Assembly: GCA_036269435.1 (NCBI GenBank)
Contig: DATASA010000009.1
Location: forward strand, 1-46,587
Reading direction: 5' to 3'
From: CADCTB01 sp036269435
Lineage (GTDB): Bacteria; Actinomycetota; Acidimicrobiia; Acidimicrobiales; AC-14
Length of the DNA stretch: 46,587 nucleotides
The number at the start of each line of letters is the position of its first letter. Position 1 is the stretch's first letter. Under the pieces are notes generated by a model. That model worked only from the letters and a program-made list of their open reading frames with translations. It searched no databases and was not told the origin of the DNA. Position numbers and translations under genes: made by a program. Positions 40,214 through 45,584 of the stretch are shown here, in pieces.

Positions 40214-41004
40214 GCGGTGGGGCCGCGGTCGCGTTCGAGCTCGGCCTGGGCGCCCGGGCCATCCTCTCGTCGGGCGGCCGGGGAACGGTCGTGGCCGTCT
40301 ACCGCAGGGCGGCCTACCTGCGGCTGCCCGGCGGCCTGTTCGCCCTGACGACCACCGACGTGCCGTCCGGGCCGCTGCACGCCCGCGGGTGCGCGGCGTT
40401 GGACCGGCTGCGGCGGGGCGACGAGGCGGTCGTGGCGGGGTCGGTGCTGCGGGTGGGGCCGATCAGCGTGGATCTGGACGGTGCCCGGACCTGGCGTGGG
40501 GAGGTCCTCACCCCGGCGGCGCTGCGGAGGGGGGCCACCACCGCGCTCGAGGTCCTCGCGGGGGCGCCCCCCTCGGCACTGACCGACCCCGTCTTCGAGC
40601 CCCGCCTCGCCCAGGCGGCCGCCGCCCTCGAACGCGCTGAGCTGGCCGGGGTCGTCGAGGCGCTGGCCGGGGTCGGCCCGGGCCTGACCCCGGCGGGCGA
40701 CGACGCGTTGGCCGGCATCCTGGTGGTGGCCCGCGCCGCCGGCGGCAATGCCGCGGAGGCGTCGCTGGTGTCGCTCGCCGCCCGGGCCAGGACCAACGAC
40801 ATCGCCCGGGCGTTCCTGAGCTGGGCGGCCCGTGGCCAGAGCGTCGCCCCGGTGCACGCGGTGCTGGCTGCCGCAGCCGGCCTGGACGTCGCCACGGCCA
40901 CGGTGGCGTTGGGCCGGCTCCTGCAGTACGGCCACAGCTCGGGTGCCGACCTAGCCCTGGGCCTGCGACTGGGCGTCTGTGTCTTTGTTGCACCAGTTGC
41001 GTGA
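40210..41004 (+). CDS. DUF2877 protein (YlbF/AllH-like)
   Basis: The 264-residue protein carries the family hallmark GVGPGLTPAGDDALAG (about 154-169), a conserved loop likely to bind substrate or phosphate. Early residues AVAFELGLGARAIL and LYRRAAYLRLPGGLFALT-type strands also fit. With DUF1116 and FdrA it would complete the AllFGH-type carbamoyltransferase. The only suitable in-frame start is TTG at 40210, overlapping the DUF1116 stop (TTGA). It is the last gene of the coupled rightward operon that starts at 33241. Confidence 0.85.
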   Translation: MSGGAAVAFELGLGARAILSSGGRGTVVAVYRRAAYLRLPGGLFALTTTDVPSGPLHARGCAALDRLRRGDEAVVAGSVLRVGPISVDLDGARTWRGEVLTPAALRRGATTALEVLAGAPPSALTDPVFEPRLAQAAAALERAELAGVVEALAGVGPGLTPAGDDALAGILVVARAAGGNAAEASLVSLAARARTNDIARAFLSWAARGQSVAPVHAVLAAAAGLDVATATVALGRLLQYGHSSGADLALGLRLGVCVFVAPVA

Positions 41005-41044
41005 ACGGCGTGTGACATTGCAAATCCGTGCAATCGAGTTGCAA
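40988..41044. promoter_or_regulatory. Cluster of TTGCA repeats upstream of the DJ-1 gene pair
   Basis: TTGCAA or close variants occur at 40988, 40997, 41018, 41028 (GTGCAA) and 41039. The last three are 10-11 bases apart and thus on one helix face; TTGCAA is itself palindromic. The stretch is AT-richer than its surroundings and contains GACATTGCA (41014-41022), shared with the 33181-33240 promoter. Likely operator or promoter for 41100-42079. Confidence 0.5.
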
Positions 41045-41099
41045 CGGTCCTGAGGCAAGCTGGCGCCTTCTCCCCAACCTCGAACTGTGGAGGCGTCCT

Positions 41100-41414
41100 T
41101 TGAGCACGATGTACGCCCGGCGACCCGCTCCCAGCTGCCCCTGCCGGTTCGCCGCGGCCGCGCCCCGCCACCACGACATCCTGGTCAACGTCGAAGCCGA
41201 CGTGGCCATGACCGTCGAGCTGGTCGAGCTGGCAACCACCTGGGAGGAGCTCGACTACAGCGGCGAGGCCGTCATCCCCCCGTCCGACTGGCTCGACTTC
41301 GCCGCCGTCCACACCTGGCGGGACCCGGAGCTGGCGACCCGGCTGTTCAGCGTGGCCAGCGACATCGCCGCCCGGGGCGTGGAGCCGGCGGTTCCGCTGC
41401 GGGCCCGACGGTGA
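41100..41414 (+). CDS. Small unrecognised protein, 104 residues
   Basis: A TTG at 41100 has GGAGG at a good distance; an ATG nine bases later is possible. The peptide begins with an Arg/Pro/Cys stretch (MYARRPAPSCPCRF), then becomes acidic and helical (DILVNVEADVAMTVELVELATTWEELDYSG, IPPSDWLDFAAVHTWRDPELATRLFSVASDIAARGVE). No family recognised. Its stop overlaps the DJ-1 gene start (GTGA), so the two are co-translated behind the TTGCA repeats. The Cys-Pro-Cys near the start could bind metal. Confidence 0.6.
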   Translation: MSTMYARRPAPSCPCRFAAAAPRHHDILVNVEADVAMTVELVELATTWEELDYSGEAVIPPSDWLDFAAVHTWRDPELATRLFSVASDIAARGVEPAVPLRARR

Positions 41415-42079
41415 CCGCCCGGCGGCCCGGCTTCCGGCTCGGCATCTACGTCTTCAAGGACGCGGAGATCGTCGACTTCGCCGCCCCGCACGGCGTGTTC
41501 TCCGTCGCCCGCCGCTACGACCCCGAGCTCGACGCCTTCCTGATCGCCGACTCGTCGCGGCCCGTCCAGGCCCAAGCGGGGTTCACCGTGCTGCCGAACT
41601 ACTCCTTCGGCGACCAGCCGGCGATGGACGCCTTCCTCATCCCCGGAGGCTTCGGCACCCGCCAGGAGGTCTACAACGGCCGGCTCCACGACTTCATCCG
41701 GTCGCTCCCGGAGTCGACGCTGTTGACGAGCGTGTGCACCGGCTCGTGGGTGTACGGGCACATGCGCCTCCTCGACGGCCTGCCCGCCACCAACCGCAAG
41801 GAGCCCGACCGGGCCGAGGCCGGGCCGAACGGCAAGGTGCCGATCGACCGGCTGGCCGAGATCGCCCCCAAGGCCCGCATCAGCCGGGCCCGGGTGGTGG
41901 ACGCGGGGCGCATCATCACGGCTGGCGGGATCACCTCGGGGATGGAGATGGGCTTCCACCTCCTCCGGCGCGCCGGCTGGGACGAGCCGGCGATCGCCGA
42001 GGTGGCCCGGGTCATGGAGTACTCGGCGGCCTACGACCTGTACCGCGACGACCGCGAGGTCGTCGTCCATTCGGGCTGA
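41411..42079 (+). CDS. DJ-1/PfpI family protein, possible isonitrile hydratase
   Basis: The 222-residue protein has the class I amidotransferase-like fold of GlxA/DJ-1 proteins. It opens RLGIYVFKDAEIVDFAAPHGVF, has DAFLIPGGFG near 73-82 and the nucleophile elbow SVCTGSW with Cys109 followed by Thr110. Asp22 lies where isonitrile hydratase (InhA) has its catalytic Asp. That enzyme hydrates isocyanides to N-formamides and uses Asp-Cys-Thr, so a related role is plausible next to nitrile hydratase. GlxA-type regulators have an extra AraC domain, absent here. GTG start overlaps the small upstream gene. Confidence 0.78.
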   Translation: MTARRPGFRLGIYVFKDAEIVDFAAPHGVFSVARRYDPELDAFLIADSSRPVQAQAGFTVLPNYSFGDQPAMDAFLIPGGFGTRQEVYNGRLHDFIRSLPESTLLTSVCTGSWVYGHMRLLDGLPATNRKEPDRAEAGPNGKVPIDRLAEIAPKARISRARVVDAGRIITAGGITSGMEMGFHLLRRAGWDEPAIAEVARVMEYSAAYDLYRDDREVVVHSG

Positions 42080-42171
42080 GCCCCGCACCGCTTCGGCACC
42101 GTCGCCGGACCGTCCCGGACGGCGGTAGGTGTCCGGCTCATCCATTGCGACCTCGGGTCGGGGGTGCGACG

Positions 42172-42534
42172 TTGTGCGTCGTGGCCGACGACCTCGAGCT
42201 GTGGACCGACCGGTCGCCCGAGGTCCAGCCGCGCTCGGTCCACCCAGCCACCTTCGGCCTGGCCCGGGCGGCCGAGCTGGTGGCCGACGAGTGCCTCATC
42301 CCGCCACCAGCGCTCGACCCGCCCGAGCCGCCGCGGCCGTCGCGGGAGCGGGGGCCGTTCGTGACCTACCTGTGCCTCCCGTGGAACTACGGCGACCGCA
42401 ACACGGGCGAGGCCTGGCACCGGTTGCTCTGCCGGCTCGGGCGCCACGAGATGGCCGGCGGCCACACCATGCAGTTGGGTGGCGACGTCGTCTTCGTCGA
42501 GCGCCGCTGCCGCTGGTGCGACGTCGCCCCCTAG
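42172..42534 (+). CDS. Hypothetical protein with a C-terminal Cys/His cluster
   Basis: This rightward frame encodes about 120 residues. The first 60 are acidic and Pro-rich (DDLELWTDRSPEVQ, PPALDPPEPPRPSRERG). The second half has FVTYLCLPWNYGDRNTGEAWHRLLCRLGRHEMAGGH and ends ERRCRWCDVAP, a C-H-H-C-C arrangement resembling a small zinc ribbon. Family unknown. Start is uncertain: TTG at 42172 has a GGGGG stretch seven bases before it; GTG at 42181 is the alternative. It converges on the OsmC gene, 71 bases away. Confidence 0.5.
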   Translation: MCVVADDLELWTDRSPEVQPRSVHPATFGLARAAELVADECLIPPPALDPPEPPRPSRERGPFVTYLCLPWNYGDRNTGEAWHRLLCRLGRHEMAGGHTMQLGGDVVFVERRCRWCDVAP

Positions 42535-42605
42535 TTCCGGCGAAGGGGTGCCGCCGGTCACACCCACGACGACGATGCAAACGGCGGGCGGAAGACCCGG
42601 GCCGC

Positions 42606-43049
42606 TCAATCGGCGCCGTGCTGCCGCACGACCACGTCGACAGAGTCGACGGCACGCAGGGTGTTCGACACGTAGCAGACGGAGGCGGCCCGCTCGCTCA
42701 GCCGCTCCAGCTCGGCCCGGGGGTGGCTGGACGTGACCTCCACCCGCAGGTTGACGAACCGGGGCCCGTCGTACTCACCCACCGCCCGCACGCTGAGGTC
42801 CGGCAGCTCGATGCCGCGCTTGCGGGCGACGTGGCCCACGGCCAGCGCGAAGCACGACGCCAGCGAGGCGAGGAAGATCTCGGTCGGCTGCGGGCCGGTG
42901 TCGTCGCCGCCCGAGTCGAGCGGCTCGTCGACCAGGATCTCGAACTGCCGGGCCCGGACCCGGCAGCGGTAACCGCCGTCCCAGGTGGCGTCGACGGAGA
43001 GGGTCTTCGGCGCCGGCCCGTCCTCAGCCGTGGTCGTGCCCGTGGCCAC
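42606..43049 (-). CDS. OsmC/Ohr family protein
   Basis: The 147-residue protein has the OsmC fold with both redox cysteines: Cys66 in FLASLASCFALAVGHVARKRG and Cys125 in ASVCYVSNTLR. Members reduce organic hydroperoxides with thiols; the YhfA/OsmC branch is broader and less defined. The GTG start lies inside the end of the nitrile hydratase activator gene (26-base overlap), so it is part of the nitrile hydratase operon. A peroxide or thiol-protection role for the Cys-sulfinate/sulfenate centre of nitrile hydratase is an attractive but untested idea. Confidence 0.85.
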   Translation of the reverse strand: MATGTTTAEDGPAPKTLSVDATWDGGYRCRVRARQFEILVDEPLDSGGDDTGPQPTEIFLASLASCFALAVGHVARKRGIELPDLSVRAVGEYDGPRFVNLRVEVTSSHPRAELERLSERAASVCYVSNTLRAVDSVDVVVRQHGAD

Positions 43050-43410
43050 CGTCGTGGTCGTGGTCGTGGTCGTGGCCGGCCGGCCGGGCCTCCAGCGCCC
43101 GGGCCCGGTCCAGCAGCTGGTCGGTGCTCACCACGCCGGCGGCGGCGAGCACGCGCTCCAAGGCCACGAGCCAGCACCGGTAATAGCTCCACGACGCTTC
43201 GGCATCCGGCTCACGTTCGGCCTCGGCCACCGCAGCGATCAACTGACGCCGGAAGTCCTCCCACTCGAACACCCCGCCGGCGTTGAGGGCCATGGCCAGG
43301 CCGAAGGCGCGACTCTCCCAGGGCTCGGCGAAGACCAGCTCGCCGTTGCTGCGCGGCGGCGCGGCGGGACCGTCGACGTCGAGGACGGCGGTCGGTGCGG
43401 TCGGGGCCAC
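43024..43410 (-). CDS. Nitrile hydratase activator/accessory protein with His-rich tail
   Basis: The 128-residue protein resembles the N-terminal half of nitrile hydratase beta subunits (GELVFAEPWESRAFGLAMALNAGGVFEWEDFRRQL, WSYYRCWLVALERVLAAAGVV). This is typical of the P14K/NhlE-type activators that insert cobalt by subunit swapping. It ends in an extreme His/Asp tail (from GHDHDHDHDGG to the stop), a likely metal-binding store. The GTG start is two bases after the alpha-subunit stop. The tail suggests that cobalt (or nickel/zinc) capture is built into the chaperone. Confidence 0.85.
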   Translation of the reverse strand: MAPTAPTAVLDVDGPAAPPRSNGELVFAEPWESRAFGLAMALNAGGVFEWEDFRRQLIAAVAEAEREPDAEASWSYYRCWLVALERVLAAAGVVSTDQLLDRARALEARPAGHDHDHDHDGGHGHDHG

Positions 43411-43412
43411 CT

Positions 43413-44012
43413 CTATGCCGGCGCCGAGACTTTGGCGACGCCGACCATGGCGTCGCGGGTGACCAGTGCGGCCAGCTCCTCCTCCGACAGGCCCTCTGTG
43501 CCGGGGGGGCGCTCGGGGAGGATCATGTAACGGACCTCGGAGCTGCTGTCCCAGACCCGGATCTCGACGTCGTCGTCGAGGGGCAGGCCGAGCTCGGCCA
43601 GCAGGGCGCGGGGCTCACGGACCATGCGCGACCGGTATCCGGGATCCTTGTACCACGTCGGCGGGAGGCCCAGGACCGGCCACGGGTAGCACGAGCACAG
43701 CGTGCAGACCACCGCGTTGTGAACGTCGGGCGTGTTCTCCAGCACGACGATGTGCTCGCCCTGCGGGCCCTTGAAGCCCAGCTCGGCGATGGCGCTGGTG
43801 CCCTCCTCGAGCAGGCGGGCCTTGTACTCGGAATCGACCCACGCCTTGGCCACGACCTTGGCCCCGTTCATGGGCCCGATGTCGGACTCGTACATGCGGA
43901 TATAGGTGTCCATGACCTTCGGGTCGACCAGGTTGCGCTCCAGCAGGATCGACTCCAGGGCCTCGGTGCGCAGGGCGACGGGCAGCCGCGTGGTCTCGGT
44001 CTCGAACGTCAT
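43413..44012 (-). CDS. Nitrile hydratase alpha subunit, cobalt type
   Basis: Nitrile hydratase converts nitriles to amides in the cytoplasm. The 199-residue alpha subunit carries the metal claw VCTLCSCYPWPVLGLPPTWYK, with Cys103-Thr-Leu-Cys106-Ser-Cys108. Thr at the second position is the mark of cobalt enzymes; iron enzymes have Ser. Cys106 and Cys108 are those oxidised to sulfinate and sulfenate in the family. Upstream RTEALESILLERNLVDP and GAKVVAKAWVDSEYKARLL are conserved. ATG overlaps the beta stop (ATGA). Order beta-alpha-activator is that of cobalt-type operons. Slightly short but complete. Confidence 0.93.
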   Translation of the reverse strand: MTFETETTRLPVALRTEALESILLERNLVDPKVMDTYIRMYESDIGPMNGAKVVAKAWVDSEYKARLLEEGTSAIAELGFKGPQGEHIVVLENTPDVHNAVVCTLCSCYPWPVLGLPPTWYKDPGYRSRMVREPRALLAELGLPLDDDVEIRVWDSSSEVRYMILPERPPGTEGLSEEELAALVTRDAMVGVAKVSAPA

Positions 44013-44674
44013 TCGGCGGGCTCCAGGTAGTCCTCGTACAGGTCCATGCGCAGCTCGAACGGCTCGGCCTCCGGCCCCCACAGCTCGTCGGAGGAGAAGG
44101 AGACGTTGTAGACGTGCTGCGCGTTCTCGCCCAGGAAGTGGGCGTGCGTGTCGGGGAACAGGTGGGCGGGCTGGAGGATCTCCACCACGCCGACCCGGCC
44201 CCGTGCGTAGCGCGCGAGCCGGGTGTGGCCCAGCGGGTGGATGTCCTTGGCTCGCACCCGGTCTCCGACGGCGAACTTGGGCGGCGTGTCGATCTGGCGT
44301 ATCGAGCCCGGTCCGGTGGGCGAGTAGTCGGGCTTGTTCGGCTCAGGCGCCGGCGGCTCGTCCACGTCCTCGCCGGCCAGCTTGCGGGCCCGGGCCTCGA
44401 CCGCGCCCGGGGCGATGATCGAACTGTCGGTCAGCAGGTTCTCGGCGCACTTGAGCCAGCGGCCGTAGTAGCCCTCGCCCAGGTAGTCGAGCGGGTGCTG
44501 GCGGTTCAGGGCGTGTCGGAACGCATCGAGGTTGGTGCCCGAGACGCGCATGGAGAGCAGGGCCATGGCGAAGGCCCTGCGCTCCCAGTCCTCGTGGAAG
44601 GGCGGGTCGTCGGGAGCCGTGAGCTGCACGGGCCCGAAGCCCTGCATGCCGCCCATGTCGGCGATGGTGTCCAT
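44009..44674 (-). CDS. Nitrile hydratase beta subunit
   Basis: The 221-residue subunit pairs with alpha to form the active site. It starts MDTIADMGGMQGFGPV, the family N-terminus, followed by FHEDWERRAFAMAL, HPLDYLGEGYYGRWLKCAENLL, the SH3-like C-terminal barrel with FAVGDRVRAKDIHPLGHTRLARYARGRVGVVE, and VYNVSFSSDELWG. The arginines in HTRLARYARG correspond to those that hydrogen-bond the claw cysteines. ATG at 44674 lies downstream of a strong hairpin (44699-44732) that separates it from the DsrE-like gene on the same strand. Confidence 0.93.
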   Translation of the reverse strand: MDTIADMGGMQGFGPVQLTAPDDPPFHEDWERRAFAMALLSMRVSGTNLDAFRHALNRQHPLDYLGEGYYGRWLKCAENLLTDSSIIAPGAVEARARKLAGEDVDEPPAPEPNKPDYSPTGPGSIRQIDTPPKFAVGDRVRAKDIHPLGHTRLARYARGRVGVVEILQPAHLFPDTHAHFLGENAQHVYNVSFSSDELWGPEAEPFELRMDLYEDYLEPAE

Positions 44675-44698
44675 GAGTCACCTCCTGGTCGTGAACGG

Positions 44699-44732
44699 GA
44701 CTCCCCTCGGACCATAGAGCCCGAGGGGAGTC
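44699..44732 (-). terminator. 12-bp perfect stem between DsrE-like and nitrile hydratase genes
   Basis: GACTCCCCTCGG (44699-44710) pairs exactly with CCGAGGGGAGTC (44721-44732) around a ten-base loop. It begins 17 bases after the DsrE-like stop and ends 25 bases before the beta-subunit start. It may terminate partially, stabilise the 3' end of the upstream message or act as an attenuator. No T-run. Confidence 0.65.
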
Positions 44733-44748
44733 GACCGGGTCGGGCCGG

Positions 44749-45237
44749 CTAGACCGTCCAGGTGTTGATCTGGAAGGCGCCGGACTTCCAGGCGGTGAGG
44801 GCTGCGTCCAGCACGTCGAGCGGGTGGAAGGGCTTGACCCCTTCGATCAGGTCGTCCTCGCGGAAGCCGTACAGAGCGCCCATGGCGAAGCGGCAGGCGT
44901 AGATGTTCGCCCCCTCCTTGATGAGGGTCTTGATCTGGTTGTTGATGGCCATGTGGCCGGGGAAGGCCTCCTGGCCGACGGCCGGGAAGCCACGCGTCCC
45001 CGAGGCCAGCAGCACGCCCGGTCCGTACAGGATGATGTTGACGTCGAAGCCCTTGCGTACCAGGCGGGTCGACGTCAGCAGGTTCACCAGGGCGACCGAG
45101 CCCTCGTAGGGCACGGTGTGGATGAAGACGAACGCCTTCTCGCCGGGCTGCGCCTTGATGTCTTCGAACAGCTTCTCCTCGGTGTTGTACATGACCTCGC
45201 CATCGGCGGGGCGTTCCACGTTCACGGTCTTGGGCAT
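44749..45237 (-). CDS. MSMEG_0572/Sll0783-like DsrE-fold nitrogen-starvation protein
   Basis: The 162-residue protein has a DsrE/DsrF-like fold: KAFVFIHTVPYEGSVALVNLL, RKGFDVNIILYGPGVLLASGTRGFPAVGQEAFPGH, IYACRFAMGALYGFREDDLI. The GVLLASGTRGFP/VGQE stretch is what I associate with the MSMEG_0572/Sll0783 family found beside the Nit1 nitrilase. A Cys (in YACRF) sits where DsrE-type proteins keep a reactive one. Biochemical role unknown; Sll0783 is known as a nitrogen-starvation gene in Synechocystis. Its start directly abuts the stop of the gene at 45238, so it is in the same operon. Confidence 0.82.
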   Translation of the reverse strand: MPKTVNVERPADGEVMYNTEEKLFEDIKAQPGEKAFVFIHTVPYEGSVALVNLLTSTRLVRKGFDVNIILYGPGVLLASGTRGFPAVGQEAFPGHMAINNQIKTLIKEGANIYACRFAMGALYGFREDDLIEGVKPFHPLDVLDAALTAWKSGAFQINTWTV

Positions 45238-45582
45238 CTACTCTCCTCGGGTTTCGGGACTTGTCTCGGATGTTGCTGCTGCCTGCACCGCCGGCTTCGA
45301 CTGGCTCGGGAGCGGGCCGAGGGGGCCCACCGCCGGAACCCCTCGCCCCGCAGGTCGGCTCCACGCCTGGCGGTGGCTGCCCGGCATGAGCTGGATGGTG
45401 AAGCGCCGCACCTTCCAGGGCAGGAGCCGGTACACCGGGGCGAACGCGTCCAACCAGAACCGCTCGGCCAGCCCCCGGGGTTTCGGGGGCGGCGGCCGGC
45501 CGTACTTCTCCGCGATCTGTCGCTGGGCGTCGATCATGAGGTAGTGCTCGGAGTTCTGGCGCAGCCAGCCGGCGAAGGCCAC
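45238..45582 (-). CDS. Unrecognised basic protein of 114 residues
   Basis: A GTG at 45582, two bases after the oxidoreductase stop, opens this frame. It starts AFAGWLRQNSEHYLMIDAQRQIAEKYG, has a Pro run, then LAERFWLDAFAPVYRLLPWKVRRFTIQLMPGSHRQAW, and ends in a loose Ser/Pro/Ala tail. The Trp/Arg/Leu-rich middle suggests a membrane-surface or partner-binding helix. No family is recognised. Tight linkage to the flavoprotein upstream and the DsrE-like gene downstream suggests that it serves as a subunit or adaptor. A much longer open frame reading through the oxidoreductase gene in another frame is a shadow. Confidence 0.6.
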   Translation of the reverse strand: MAFAGWLRQNSEHYLMIDAQRQIAEKYGRPPPPKPRGLAERFWLDAFAPVYRLLPWKVRRFTIQLMPGSHRQAWSRPAGRGVPAVGPLGPLPSQSKPAVQAAATSETSPETRGE

Positions 45583-45584
45583 GG

